Assembly (NCBI GenBank): GCA_913064775.1
Contig: CAJYAD010000004.1
Coordinates: forward strand, 124,001-188,000
DNA: 64,000 nt
From: an uncultured Albidovulum sp.
GTDB lineage: Bacteria; Pseudomonadota; Alphaproteobacteria; Rhodobacterales; Rhodobacteraceae
Direction of reading: 5' to 3'
Shown: positions 1 through 8,577 of the stretch, piece by piece
Layout of the letters: every line of letters begins with the position of its first letter
Position numbering within the stretch: position 1 is the stretch's first letter
The notes under the pieces: model-generated
What the model saw: only the letters and a program-made list of their open reading frames with translations
Told to the model about the DNA's origin: nothing
Database searches by the model: none
Position numbers and translations under genes: made by a program

Positions 1-271
1 CCTCTGGCCCGACGTGGTAGCCCGGCGCCTTGGCCAGTAGCGCCAGCACATGATCCAGCAATTCCTCGGCGGCGGGGCGGGCCGCGGGGGTCAGGGCATG
101 GACGGCGTCGGGGTGATCGGCGATCAGCCGGTCGCGTTCGGCCATCTGGCCGGCGAAGGCCTCGTCGATCCGCAGCCAGTCATCCTGGGGCAGCGGCAGG
201 ATGCCCGGCAGGCGGCGGCTGCGCGGATAGGCCCAGGGGGCGAAGGGAAGGCTGTGGTGCAGGATCTCCAT
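1..271 (-). CDS. DUF3445/HODM-like haem-dependent oxidative N-demethylase subunit, N-terminal part
   Basis: Only the first 90 codons are in the window; the gene runs off the left edge. It starts at the ATG ending at 271. The N-terminus reads MEILHHSLPFAPW, followed by RRLPGILPL, DDWLRIDE and QMAERDRLIADHP, which is the characteristic opening of the DUF3445 family (PF11927, HODM_asu-like). The family includes a subunit of a haem-dependent oxidative N-demethylase acting on methylated amines, and most members are uncharacterised cytosolic proteins of roughly 250-350 residues. It is divergent from the hydrolase-OsmC gene, with 186 bp between them. The family call is by motif recall; the substrate is unknown and the rest of the gene cannot be seen. 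Confidence 0.75.
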   Translation of the reverse strand, partial: MEILHHSLPFAPWAYPRSRRLPGILPLPQDDWLRIDEAFAGQMAERDRLIADHPDAVHALTPAARPAAEELLDHVLALLAKAPGYHVGPE

Positions 272-457
272 GGCCTATTCTTAGCCATTCGAGCGGCCCC
301 TGCGAAAGCCCGAATTGCCCGTCTGCTCAGGGAACCAGAGCGGCAGGATGCGGACCCGAAAAAGCCTGACGCCCACTCACCTTAACGTCAGTATTGTATC
401 AGGGGCTTGTCGCGCGGCGCCGCGCAAGCCACTTTCGGGATAGAGGGGACGAACAGA

Positions 458-1708
458 ATGCCGACCGAGAAGTTCAGCTTTTCGGGCCACGCGGGCGATC
501 GCCTCGCCGCGCGGCTCGACATGCCAGAGGGGCCGCTGCTTGCGACCGCGCTGTTTGCGCATTGCTTCACCTGCGGCAAGGACATCGTGGCCGCCGGCCG
601 CATCGCCCGGCGTCTGGCGCAGTTGGGCATCGCGGTGTTGCGCTTCGATTTCACCGGCCTCGGCCATTCGGAGGGCGAGTTCGAAAACACCACCTTCACC
701 TCGAACGTCGCCGATCTGGAGGCCGCCGCCGCCGCGCTGGCCGAGCGCGGCATGCCGCCGTCGCTGCTGATCGGGCATTCGCTGGGCGGGGCGGCGATGC
801 TGCGCGCGGCGCGCAAGATCGCCTCGTCGCGGGCGGTGGCGGTGCTGGGCGCGCCCTTCGACCCCGCGCATGTGACCCACAATTTCGACGACGCCCTCGA
901 CCGCATCAACGCCGAGGGCTGGGCCGAGGTCGATCTGGGCGGTGCGCCGATGCGGATCGGCCGCGCCTTCATCGAGGATGTCAGCGCCCAGGCCCTGTCC
1001 GAGGACATCGCCCATCTGGGCCGCGCACTGCTGGTGATGCACGCGCCGCGCGACACGATTGTGGGGATCGACAACGCCACCAACATCTTCCGCGCCGCCC
1101 GGCATCCCAAAAGCTTCGTCACCCTTGATGATGCGGACCACCTGATCAGCGATCCGGGCGATGCCGAATACGCCGCCGGCGTCATCGCCGCCTGGGCCGC
1201 GCGCTATCTGGATCTGCGCCCCCCCGCGCCGCCGCCCGGCGCCCCCGAGGGCATCACCCGGGTGTCCGAGGCCGATCCGCGCGGCTTCTTGCAGGATGTG
1301 ATGGCCGGCCCCGTGCATCATCTGCTGGCCGATGAGCCCAAGGCCTATGGCGGCACCAATCGCGGCATGTCGCCCTATCAGTTCCTCGCCGCCGGGCTGG
1401 GCGCCTGCACCTCGATGACGATCCGCATGTATGCCCGCCGCAAGGGCTGGCCGCTGGGTCATGTCCGGGTGGATGTGACGCACGACAAGGTCCATGCCCA
1501 GGATTGCGCCCATTGCACCCCGGACGACAAGCTCGACCGCTTCACCCGGGTGATCACGCTGGAGGGCCCGCTTGGCCCCGATCAGCGCAAGCGGCTGATG
1601 GAAATCGCCGACCGCTGCCCGGTGCACCGCACCCTGCGCCACAGCGCCCGCATCGAAACCCGCCTGACCGGCGAGGCAGGCCAGCTGACCGCGCAGAAGC
1701 CCGAGTAA
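458..1708 (+). CDS. Bifunctional alpha/beta hydrolase - OsmC family protein
   Basis: This is a 416-residue fusion. Residues 1 to about 255 are an alpha/beta hydrolase with the nucleophile elbow GHSLGG (Ser108), a candidate catalytic Asp199 in APRDT and His228 in DADHL. Residues about 270-416 are an OsmC/Ohr-like domain with the two expected cysteines, Cys317 (GLGACTSMT) and Cys387 (DRCPVH). OsmC domains reduce organic or lipid hydroperoxides through a Cys pair, and the hydrolase half is an esterase-type enzyme of unknown substrate. The ATG at 458 is chosen because GAGGGG lies 8-13 bases upstream; an in-frame start at 407 has no such site. The fusion is common in proteobacteria. The protein is cytosolic, with no signal peptide. 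The coupling suggests detoxification of oxidised esters, which is inference. Confidence 0.9.
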   Translation: MPTEKFSFSGHAGDRLAARLDMPEGPLLATALFAHCFTCGKDIVAAGRIARRLAQLGIAVLRFDFTGLGHSEGEFENTTFTSNVADLEAAAAALAERGMPPSLLIGHSLGGAAMLRAARKIASSRAVAVLGAPFDPAHVTHNFDDALDRINAEGWAEVDLGGAPMRIGRAFIEDVSAQALSEDIAHLGRALLVMHAPRDTIVGIDNATNIFRAARHPKSFVTLDDADHLISDPGDAEYAAGVIAAWAARYLDLRPPAPPPGAPEGITRVSEADPRGFLQDVMAGPVHHLLADEPKAYGGTNRGMSPYQFLAAGLGACTSMTIRMYARRKGWPLGHVRVDVTHDKVHAQDCAHCTPDDKLDRFTRVITLEGPLGPDQRKRLMEIADRCPVHRTLRHSARIETRLTGEAGQLTAQKPE

Positions 1709-1856
1709 GGGGCCGGCGCCGCCCGCTCATACCGGGGGCCGCTTCGCCCCGCCCCGGCGCCCTGGCCCGGCGTTTGCCATCACCCCGGCGCTTGCCATCG
1801 GCCCGCCCGGCAGCTAGGGCTGCGGCCCAGCCTGCCCCCCCGTGCCCGAGGCCTTG

Positions 1857-2639
1857 ATGCTTTCCTACCAGCATATCTACCACGCCGGGAATCTGGCCGA
1901 TGTCCACAAGCACGCGCTTCTGGCCTGGACGCTCGACTACCTGACCCGCAAGCCCAAGCCGATCAGCTATCTCGAAACCCATGCCGGGCGCGGGCTCTAC
2001 CATCTGACCGCCCCCGAGGCGCTGAAGACCGGCGAGGCCGCGCAGGGCATCACCCGGGCCGAGGCCGCCGGCTGGTTCGCCGCCGATCACCCCTATGCGC
2101 GGGCGCTGGCCGATGTCCGGGCGCGCTTCGGGGGCGATGCCTATCCCGGCTCACCGTTGATCGCCGCGCTCGGCCTGCGCCCCGAAGACAGCCTGACCTT
2201 GGCCGAACTGCACCCGCGCGAACACGACGCGCTGGCCGAGGCGATGCTGTTCAGCCAGGCGCTGGTGAAACGTCAGGACGGGCTGGAAATGGCGCTGTCC
2301 GCCACGCCGCCGACGCCGCGCCGCGGGCTGATGCTGATCGACCCGAGCTATGAGGTGAAGGACGATTACGCCGCCCTGCCCCGGCTGCTGGCGCAGATCC
2401 ACCGCAAATGGAACGTCGGCATCGTGATGCTCTGGTATCCGATCCTGCAAAGCCGCCTGCACCTGCCGATGCTGGACGATCTGTCCGCCAGCTTCCCCGA
2501 CGCCCTGCGCCACGAGGTCGGCTTCCCCCCCGCCCGCGCGGGTCACGGCATGACCGGCTCGGGCCTTTTCGTGGTGAACCCGCCCTGGGGCCTGGCGGAA
2601 GAGGCCGCGCGCCTGCCCCCCCGCTTCGCTGCGCTCTGA
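1857..2639 (+). CDS. rlmJ: 23S rRNA (adenine(2030)-N6)-methyltransferase RlmJ
   Basis: A 260-residue protein that opens [19 protein letters not shown], the hallmark N-terminus of RlmJ, which methylates A2030 of 23S rRNA using S-adenosylmethionine. ETHAGRGLY is the SAM-binding motif I region and LMLIDPSYE carries the DPPY-like catalytic motif IV (DPSY here). The ATG at 1857 matches the family N-terminus; an in-frame ATG five codons earlier (1842) is possible but would add residues not seen in the family. It lies 148 bp after the hydrolase-OsmC gene and 119 bp before ndk on the same strand. Length is close to that of the E. coli enzyme (280 residues). Confidence 0.93.
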   Translation: MLSYQHIYHAGNLADVHKHALLAWTLDYLTRKPKPISYLETHAGRGLYHLTAPEALKTGEAAQGITRAEAAGWFAADHPYARALADVRARFGGDAYPGSPLIAALGLRPEDSLTLAELHPREHDALAEAMLFSQALVKRQDGLEMALSATPPTPRRGLMLIDPSYEVKDDYAALPRLLAQIHRKWNVGIVMLWYPILQSRLHLPMLDDLSASFPDALRHEVGFPPARAGHGMTGSGLFVVNPPWGLAEEAARLPPRFAAL

Positions 2640-2758
2640 CGCCATCGGGCCCCTGCCCGCGCCCCCGTCATCGCCGCTTTTCAAGCCCCGCGCCGCGTGA
2701 TAGCAGGGCGCCGGACAGCTTCGGGCCCCAAGGCCCGGGACGCAACGAGGAACGATAC

Positions 2759-3181
2759 ATGGCCACTGAACGCACCCTTTCGATCATCAAACCCGATGCC
2801 ACCCGCCGCAACCTGACCGGCAAGATCAACGCCAAGTTCGAAGAAGCTGGCCTGCGCATCGTCGCGCAGAAGCGCATCCAGCTGACCATGGACCAGGCCG
2901 GCAAGTTCTACGAGGTTCACAAGGACCGTCCGTTCTACGGCGAATTGTGCGAATTCATGGCCTCGGCGCCGGTGGTGGCACAGGTGCTGGAAGGCGAAGG
3001 CGCGATCGCGAAGAACCGCGAAGTGATGGGCGCGACCAACCCGGCCGACGCCGCCGACGGCACCATCCGCAAGGATTTCGCGCTGTCCATGGGCGAGAAC
3101 TCGGTCCACGGCTCGGACGCGCCGGACACCGCCGCGCAGGAAATCGCCTTCTTCTTCTCGGGTCTCGAACTCGTCGGCTGA
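2759..3181 (+). CDS. ndk: Nucleoside diphosphate kinase
   Basis: A 140-residue protein of typical family length. It transfers the gamma phosphate of ATP to NDPs through a phospho-histidine. The motif NSVHGSDAP contains the active-site His117, KPDATRRN lines the nucleotide site and GATNPADA is conserved. The ATG at 2759 follows a GAGGAAC ribosome binding site. The gene is followed by the convergent TfoX-C gene only 53 bp away. A strong plus-strand intrinsic terminator for ndk lies inside the 3' end of that neighbour (see 3267-3297); a much weaker hairpin (ACTCT-TCGC-AGAGT then TTT) sits at 3193-3209. Confidence 0.97.
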   Translation: MATERTLSIIKPDATRRNLTGKINAKFEEAGLRIVAQKRIQLTMDQAGKFYEVHKDRPFYGELCEFMASAPVVAQVLEGEGAIAKNREVMGATNPADAADGTIRKDFALSMGENSVHGSDAPDTAAQEIAFFFSGLELVG

Positions 3182-3234
3182 GCCGGGCCAGGACTCTTCG
3201 CAGAGTTTTGCAAGCTCCTTCCAAGGACCTTGCC

Positions 3235-3558
3235 CTAGCGCCGCGCGATCACCCCGATCGCATCCAGGGCCGCTTCGATCTCGGAGCGGCCCTTTTTGCG
3301 TGTCGCTTTCAGCGCGTCGAACCGCGCCCGCAGGGCCTCCTTCTCGGCGCCCCGGCACTCGTTCCAGGGCCGCCCCTGCAGCCCCATCACCAGCGCGTAG
3401 AAGCCGATGAAATGCGGCGCCTCGCCAGCCTCCAGAAGCCGCGCATAGGCGGCGTCGGCGCCCAGCGCGTGGACCTCTTCGGCGGATCTCACCCCGGCCC
3501 TGGCAAATGCGGCCTCGGTCGCCGGGCCAAGGTTGCGGATACTGCGGATCGCACTCAT
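3235..3558 (-). CDS. Stand-alone TfoX C-terminal domain protein
   Basis: A 107-residue protein beginning MSAIRSIRNLGPATEAAFARAG, the helix-hairpin-helix-like opening of the TfoX_C domain (PF04994). In gammaproteobacteria full-length TfoX/Sxy activates competence genes; here only the C-terminal domain is present, as in many alphaproteobacteria, so a role in competence cannot be assumed. Motifs LGPATEAAF and EAPHFIGFYALVMGLQGRPWN are family-like. The C-terminal basic patch (TRKKGRSEIEAALDAIG) is encoded by the complement of the ndk terminator. The protein is cytosolic. It is separated by 36 bp from the next minus-strand gene. Confidence 0.8.
   Translation of the reverse strand: MSAIRSIRNLGPATEAAFARAGVRSAEEVHALGADAAYARLLEAGEAPHFIGFYALVMGLQGRPWNECRGAEKEALRARFDALKATRKKGRSEIEAALDAIGVIARR
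3267..3297 (+). terminator. Intrinsic terminator for ndk, embedded in the convergent gene
   Basis: GGGCCGC (3267-3273) and GCGGCCC (3286-3292) form a perfect 7-bp GC stem with a 12-nt loop, followed at once by five T residues (3293-3297). This is a textbook rho-independent terminator on the plus strand. It lies 85 nt past the ndk stop codon and inside the last 25 codons of the minus-strand TfoX-C gene. Confidence 0.75.
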
Positions 3559-3594
3559 GCGCCCCTCCTGTCAGGGGGGCAGGCTATCAAAACC

Positions 3595-3789
3595 TCAGAT
3601 CGAGGCCCAGTCGGTATAGTCGAACGTACCCGGCAGCCTTTCGCCGCGCCCGGGTGACACCGGGGCGTTGGGGCGGATGCTGTCGCGGGGGCGATTGTCG
3701 GTGCGGTTCTCCGCCGCCGGCGCGTCCTGTTTGCGTTCGGATTTGCGCGGGGCTTTCTGCACCTGCGTCTGAGGAAATTGGCTGGCCAT
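3595..3789 (-). CDS. Small hydrophilic hypothetical protein, 64 residues
   Basis: The sequence begins MASQFPQTQVQKAPRKSERK and is rich in Arg, Lys, Asp and Pro, with no signal peptide or membrane segment and probably intrinsically disordered. It ends FDYTDWASI. The start is supported by a strong GGAGGT 6 bases before the ATG, which is the main reason for accepting it as a gene. I do not recognise the family. It lies between the TfoX-C gene and the nsrR-like gene, both on the same strand, with 105 bp to the nsrR stop on its upstream side. Function unknown. Confidence 0.6.
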   Translation of the reverse strand: MASQFPQTQVQKAPRKSERKQDAPAAENRTDNRPRDSIRPNAPVSPGRGERLPGTFDYTDWASI

Positions 3790-3904
3790 GTTGCACCTCC
3801 GGCCTATGCGGTTGCTCGAATACTGCCTCCCCAGGCATTAACGAGGCTGAGCCAGCAAACGGGCGGTGCATTGACGCGATTGTGACCTGACTGCGGCAAA
3901 AAGC

Positions 3905-4399
3905 TCAATTTCGGGCGGTGCAGCCGCCGCTATGGGTGCAGGGCGTCGACAACGGAATGATCGGCGCGCTGAAGTCCAGAAGATGCGCCAGCCCGTCGTT
4001 GTCGCGGATCATGTCGGTCAGACTGTACTGGTCAAGCGCGCCGTAGAAGGCCTCGATCGCCACCTCCAGCGCGCCGCGCAGCCGGCAGCAGGGGGCCATC
4101 GGGCAGAGGGCCTCGGCGTGATCGACGCAAAAGCCCAAAGCCGTGCCGACCTCGAAAGCGCGCACCACCGCGCCCAGCCGGATCTGATCCGGCCTTCGCG
4201 CTAGCCGCATCCCACCGCTGCGCCCCCGAATCGTCTGCAGATATCCCAGTCGTCCCAGCGTGTTGATCACCTGCGCCAGATGATTGCCCGAGGCGCAGGA
4301 GGCCTCGGCAAGCTCATGTTTGCGCAGGGTGCGTTCGGGGTTGACTGCACAGGCGGTCAGCGTGCGCAGCGCAAGATGGGTGCGAATTGTCAGTCTCAT
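3905..4399 (-). CDS. nsrR: Rrf2-family [Fe-S] repressor, NsrR-like
   Basis: A 164-residue Rrf2 protein. Residues 1-80 form a winged helix: MRLTIRTHLALRTL, then the recognition-helix region HLAQVINTLGRLGYLQTIRGRSGG. Residues 91-105 carry the cluster cysteines CVDHAEALCPMAPCC (Cys91, Cys99, Cys104/105), spaced as in NsrR, the nitric-oxide-sensing repressor. The ATG at 4399 aligns with family N-termini; an upstream in-frame start at 4480 would add a proline- and tryptophan-rich tail unlike the family. The promoter region holds an FNR-type box (4497-4510), a TATTTT -10-like element on the minus strand (4479-4484) and an AAGATGCA NsrR-like half-site (4459-4466), suggesting oxygen and NO control with autoregulation. 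No NO-detoxification gene is adjacent, so RirA or another Rrf2 class cannot be excluded. Confidence 0.8.
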   Translation of the reverse strand: MRLTIRTHLALRTLTACAVNPERTLRKHELAEASCASGNHLAQVINTLGRLGYLQTIRGRSGGMRLARRPDQIRLGAVVRAFEVGTALGFCVDHAEALCPMAPCCRLRGALEVAIEAFYGALDQYSLTDMIRDNDGLAHLLDFSAPIIPLSTPCTHSGGCTARN

Positions 4400-4496
4400 G
4401 ACCGTTCCCTTATCGCCGGTATCGCCGGGCCAGACCAAGCCAGGCCAAGCCAGGACGAAAGATGCACCCCCATTGCACAAAATATCTCACGCGGCT

Positions 4497-4510
4497 TTGA
4501 CATGGATCAA
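4497..4510. promoter_or_regulatory. FNR/FnrL-type box upstream of nsrR
   Basis: TTGAC-ATGG-ATCAA matches the FNR/FnrL consensus TTGAT-N4-ATCAA at all but one position. It lies 98 bp before the nsrR ATG and 114 bp before the divergent dipeptidase ATG. A TATTTT element 12 bp away on the nsrR side makes nsrR the likelier target; the sequence on the dipeptidase side is GC-rich with no clear -10. The 22-bp distance from box centre to -10 is shorter than in a class II activated promoter, so the box may repress. NnrR or Dnr could bind a similar site. Confidence 0.6.
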
Positions 4511-4624
4511 ATCCCGGCGGCGCCCTGACGGCCCGCTGGGCAAGCGGCGGCTCTGGCATGCGGCAGGGGAGTGTGCGAGTTTTTCCTAGCCTAGGACGCG
4601 AACCGGCACTGAAGGAGTTTCCCG

Positions 4625-5686
4625 ATGGCAGAGACGATCCCCGTCTTTGACGGCCACAACGATTTCCTGCTGCGTTTGCGGCGCGCGCCCGGGCGGCGGG
4701 CCGAGACCTGGCTGCACGACACCGGGCGCGGGCATCTCGATCTGCCGCGGATGCGGCGCGGCGGCTTTGCCGGCGGGTTGTTCGCGATCTACATCGCCTC
4801 GCCCATGCCGGCGGGGGATTTCGAGGCGCTGATGGACAACCCGCCCTACGATCTGCCGCTGCCCGCGCCGATCGACGTGATCGAGGCGCAGCCTGTCGCG
4901 CTGGCGATGGCGGGCCACCTGGCGTGGATGGCGCGGGCCTCGGGCGGGGCGTTCCGGCTGTGCCGCAGCGCGGCTGAGCTGCGCGCGGCGCTGGCGGATG
5001 GCGTGATCTCGGGCGTCATGCATTTCGAGGGCGCCGAGGCGATCGGCCCCGATCTGGACGCGCTTTACCTTTACCACGCGATGGGCCTGCGCTCGCTCGG
5101 GCCGGTCTGGAGCCGGCCGACGGCCTTCGGCCATGGCGTGCCGTTCCGCTTTCCCGCGACGCCCGATATCGGGCCGGGGTTGACGGCGGTGGGCAAGGAT
5201 CTGGTCCGGCTGTGCAATGAATTGCGCATCATGATCGACCTCAGCCATCTGAACGAGAAGGGCTTCAATGATGTCGCGGCGCTCAGCGACGCGCCGCTGG
5301 TCGCCACCCATTCCAACGCCCATGCGGTCACGCCGCATGCGCGCAACCTGACCGACCGCCAGCTTGACATGATCGCCGAACGCGGCGGCATGGTCGGGCT
5401 GAACTATGCCACCGTCTTCCTGCGCGAGGATGGTCGCCAATCCGCCGACATGGGGTGGGAGCCGATGCTGCGCCACCTCGATCACCTGATCGGCCGGCTG
5501 GGCGAGGATCACGTCGGTCTGGGATCGGATTTCGACGGCGCGCTGGTGCCGCAGGTGATCGGCGATGTCACCGGACTGCCCGCCTTTCAGGAGGCGATGC
5601 GCGCCCATGGCTATGACGCGGCGCTGATGGCGAAGCTTTGCCACCGCAACTGGCTGGACGTGCTGGACCGCACATGGGGCGGCTGA
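4625..5686 (+). CDS. Membrane dipeptidase family (M19) metallopeptidase
   Basis: A 353-residue zinc dipeptidase of family M19 (PF01244). VFDGHNDFLLRL holds the N-terminal HxD metal ligands (His11, Asp13). Other conserved blocks are FEGAEAIG (bridging Glu region), IDLSHLN, THSNAHAV and DHVGLGSDFDG. It starts at 4625 with GGAG upstream. The enzyme hydrolyses dipeptides, sometimes with D-amino acids. No signal peptide is visible, so it is probably cytosolic. It precedes the five-gene peptide ABC operon by 207 bp on the same strand, which suggests that imported dipeptides are cleaved by it. Confidence 0.92.
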   Translation: MAETIPVFDGHNDFLLRLRRAPGRRAETWLHDTGRGHLDLPRMRRGGFAGGLFAIYIASPMPAGDFEALMDNPPYDLPLPAPIDVIEAQPVALAMAGHLAWMARASGGAFRLCRSAAELRAALADGVISGVMHFEGAEAIGPDLDALYLYHAMGLRSLGPVWSRPTAFGHGVPFRFPATPDIGPGLTAVGKDLVRLCNELRIMIDLSHLNEKGFNDVAALSDAPLVATHSNAHAVTPHARNLTDRQLDMIAERGGMVGLNYATVFLREDGRQSADMGWEPMLRHLDHLIGRLGEDHVGLGSDFDGALVPQVIGDVTGLPAFQEAMRAHGYDAALMAKLCHRNWLDVLDRTWGG

Positions 5687-5893
5687 GCCCCGCCCTGCGT
5701 CGCCCCCTGCCCCCGGCCCCTGTGCCCCCTGCCAAGCCCCGCGCTCACCCCTGACGTGCGCTCAAGTATTCGTGACGATCCGCGCATTCTTGTGATCTGC
5801 GCTTCGCTTGACGCTGTTTGGGCCAAGGTTTCAGGTCGCCCCCCAAGCCGGCCCGATCATGACCGGTGCAAACGACGGGGAGAGAGACCAGAG

Positions 5894-7456
5894 ATGAAAC
5901 CTGACCGAACCAGCTTGAAACTGCTGACCGCGGCCACCGCCTTCGCCGCGCTGGCGGTGGGCGGCGCGCCGGCCTTCGCGGCCTCGCAGACGCCTGCGAA
6001 CACGCTGATCGACGGCACCACCGACACCGTCACCGCGCTTGATCCCGCGGGCCAGTACGATTTCGGCTCGGACACCGCCGATCGCAACATCTTTCAGCAT
6101 CTTCTGGTGATTCCGCCGGGTGGCGGCGTGCCGGTGCCGGAACTGGCGACCAAATGCGCCGCCGGCCCGACCGAGGCCGTCTGGACCTGCGAATTGCGCC
6201 ACGGCGTGACCTTCCAGAACGGCGACAAGTTCACCGCGGCGGATGTGAAATATTCCTTTGACCGGGTGAAGAAGATCAAGGATTCCTCGGGGATCTGGAC
6301 GCTGCTGAAGAACCTCGACAGCGTCACCATCGACAACCCCTATCAGGTGACCTTCCACCTGAAGAAACCGCAGGCGACCTGGGATTACATCCTGGGAACC
6401 AGCGCGTCCTACATCGTCGACCACAAGGTCTATCCGGCCGACAAGATCCTGCCGAGCACCGACAAGCAGGTCGGCACCGGCCCCTATGAGCTGGTGAAAT
6501 ACGCTCCCGGCCAGACCGCCGTGTTCCGCGCCTGGAAGGGCTATTGGGGCACACCGCCGAAGACGCCGAACCTGATCATCAGCTATTTCTCGAAATCCTC
6601 GACGATGAAGCTGGCGCTGCAGCGCGGCGAGCTGGACATGGTGTTCCGCACCTTCTCGCCGACCGAGCTGCAATCGCTTGAGAAACAGAAGGATCTGAAG
6701 GTCTGGAAAGGCCCGGGCGTGGCGATCCGCTATCTGGTGTTCAACACCCAGCGCAAGCCCACCAGCCAGTTGGCCGTGCGTCAGGCGATCGCCTCGCTGA
6801 TGCCGCGCGAACAGATCGCCAAAGGCGTCTATCATGGCTTTGTCCAGCCGCTCTATTCGATGGTCCCCGCCGGCCTGCCCGGCCATGTCGACGCCTTCGC
6901 CAAGCTCTATGGCGCAAAGCCGAACCCGGCCGAGGCGAAGAAATTCCTGACCGATGCCGGCATCAAGACCCCGGTGGACATCACGCTGTGGTGGACGCCG
7001 TCGCATTACGGGTCGGCCTCGGCCGAGGAATACACCACCATCAAGCGCGCGCTGGAGGCCAGCGGCCTGTTCAAGGTGACGCTGAAATCCTCGGAATGGG
7101 CGACCTATGCCAAGACGCTGGGCAAGCAGTACAATGCCTATCAGCTGGGCTGGTTCCCCGACTATCCGGATGCGGAAAACTACCTGCTGCCGTTCTATCC
7201 GACGACGAACTTCCTCTCGAACGGCTATTCCGATCCGAAGATGGACAAGCTGCTGACCGAAGAGCAGACCGCCAAGACCCATGAAGAGCGGATGAAATAC
7301 GTCGAAGAGGCACAGACGCTGGCGGCCAAGGACGTGCCGATCATCCCCTATTACCAGGGCTCGATGATCGCGGTCGCGAACAAGGACGTGCAGGGCATCA
7401 AGAGCACGCTCGACACCGCCTTCGTCATGCGCTTCTGGATGCTCAGCAAGTCCTGA
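5894..7456 (+). CDS. Peptide ABC transporter periplasmic binding protein (SBP_bac_5)
   Basis: A 520-residue protein. The start at 5894 follows GGGAGAGAGACCAGAG. The first 30 residues are a Sec signal peptide (basic start, then a Leu/Ala-rich core, cleavage near AFAAS). The mature protein shows family 5 solute-binding blocks: DRNIFQHLL, CELRHGVTFQNGDKFTAADVKYSFDRV, VGTGPYELVKYAPGQ and YNAYQLGWFPDYPDAENYLLPFY. Such proteins bind di- or oligopeptides (or nickel, opines and others) in the periplasm and deliver them to the DppBC-type pore. Gene order (binding protein, two permeases, two ATPases) and the upstream dipeptidase favour peptides. The exact ligand cannot be read from sequence. Confidence 0.93.
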   Translation: MKPDRTSLKLLTAATAFAALAVGGAPAFAASQTPANTLIDGTTDTVTALDPAGQYDFGSDTADRNIFQHLLVIPPGGGVPVPELATKCAAGPTEAVWTCELRHGVTFQNGDKFTAADVKYSFDRVKKIKDSSGIWTLLKNLDSVTIDNPYQVTFHLKKPQATWDYILGTSASYIVDHKVYPADKILPSTDKQVGTGPYELVKYAPGQTAVFRAWKGYWGTPPKTPNLIISYFSKSSTMKLALQRGELDMVFRTFSPTELQSLEKQKDLKVWKGPGVAIRYLVFNTQRKPTSQLAVRQAIASLMPREQIAKGVYHGFVQPLYSMVPAGLPGHVDAFAKLYGAKPNPAEAKKFLTDAGIKTPVDITLWWTPSHYGSASAEEYTTIKRALEASGLFKVTLKSSEWATYAKTLGKQYNAYQLGWFPDYPDAENYLLPFYPTTNFLSNGYSDPKMDKLLTEEQTAKTHEERMKYVEEAQTLAAKDVPIIPYYQGSMIAVANKDVQGIKSTLDTAFVMRFWMLSKS

Positions 7457-7545
7457 GCCCTCCAGAGACGTACCCGGAAACGATCCTGAAACAAGGCCGC
7501 GCGCAGTCACGCGCGCGGCCCCCAATGAATTCTTGAGGTTGGAAC

Positions 7546-8577
7546 ATGGCTGGCGGAGGATCCTCCCTCAAGTCCTATCTGCTGGTCCGGGTGGCGCTGG
7601 TCATCCCGACCATCCTGATCCTTTTGACGCTGGTCTTCGTGCTGATGCGCGTGGCCCCCGGCAACCCGGTCTCGGCCGCGCTGGGGGGGCATGTGCCCGA
7701 GGCGGTGATCAAGGAGCTGACCCACAAGCTGGGCTATGACCGCCCGCTTTACGTGCAGTTCGGCAGCTATCTGTGGCACCTGCTGCATGGCAATTTCGGC
7801 ACCACGATCACCGACAAGCGAGAGGTCAGCCAGATCATCCTGATCAACGGCGCCGCCACGCTGGAGCTGACCGTCGCCGCCACCCTGATCGCGCTGGCCG
7901 TGGGCGTGCCGATGGGGCTGATCGCCGGGCGCTTTCGCGACCGCCCGATCGACGCCGCCAGCCGGATCTTCGGCATCGTCATGTATGCGACGCCGGTCTT
8001 CGTGCTGGGCTTGATGGCGCAGATCGTGTTCGGGTCGTGGCTGAACTGGCTGCCGATCTCGGGGCAGGCCAGCCCGCTGACCACGGCGCTGCTGACCACG
8101 CACACCCATCTGCTGCTGATCGACGCGCTGATCGACGGCAACTGGCCTGCCTTCTGGGACGTGCTGCGCCACCTGATCCTGCCGGCGTCGACGCTGGGGC
8201 TGGTCTTCGCCGGGGTCTTCATCCGGCTGGTGCGGGTCAACGTGATCCGCACCCTGAAGGATGATTACATCGAGGCCGCCCGCGCCCGTGGCATCCGCGA
8301 ACGCGCCGTCGTCTACCGCCATGCCTTCCGCAACGCGCTGGTGCCGGTGATCACGGTGATCGGACTTGAAATCGCGCTGCTGCTGGGCGGCGCGGTGCTG
8401 ACCGAGACCACCTTCAACTGGCCCGGCATCGGGCATGCGCTCTATATCTACCTGCAAAACCGCGATTATGCGGCGGTGCAGGGCATCGTCATCGTCTTCG
8501 GCCTGGTGATCGTCGCCGCCAGCCTGATCGTCGATTTCCTCAGCGCCCTGATCGACCCGAGGATGCGCTACCAATGA
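7546..8577 (+). CDS. Peptide ABC transporter permease, DppB/OppB type
   Basis: A 343-residue inner-membrane permease (BPD_transp_1). The first membrane helix is VRVALVIPTILILLTLVFVLMRV and is followed by APGNPVSAALGG, typical of DppB. The EAA coupling loop is at about residues 240-265 (EAARARGIRERAVVYRHAFRN), which docks to the ATPases. About six helices are expected. It starts at 7546 after GAGGTTGG. The stop overlaps the start of the next permease gene as ATGA (8574-8577), showing translational coupling. Confidence 0.93.
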   Translation: MAGGGSSLKSYLLVRVALVIPTILILLTLVFVLMRVAPGNPVSAALGGHVPEAVIKELTHKLGYDRPLYVQFGSYLWHLLHGNFGTTITDKREVSQIILINGAATLELTVAATLIALAVGVPMGLIAGRFRDRPIDAASRIFGIVMYATPVFVLGLMAQIVFGSWLNWLPISGQASPLTTALLTTHTHLLLIDALIDGNWPAFWDVLRHLILPASTLGLVFAGVFIRLVRVNVIRTLKDDYIEAARARGIRERAVVYRHAFRNALVPVITVIGLEIALLLGGAVLTETTFNWPGIGHALYIYLQNRDYAAVQGIVIVFGLVIVAASLIVDFLSALIDPRMRYQ

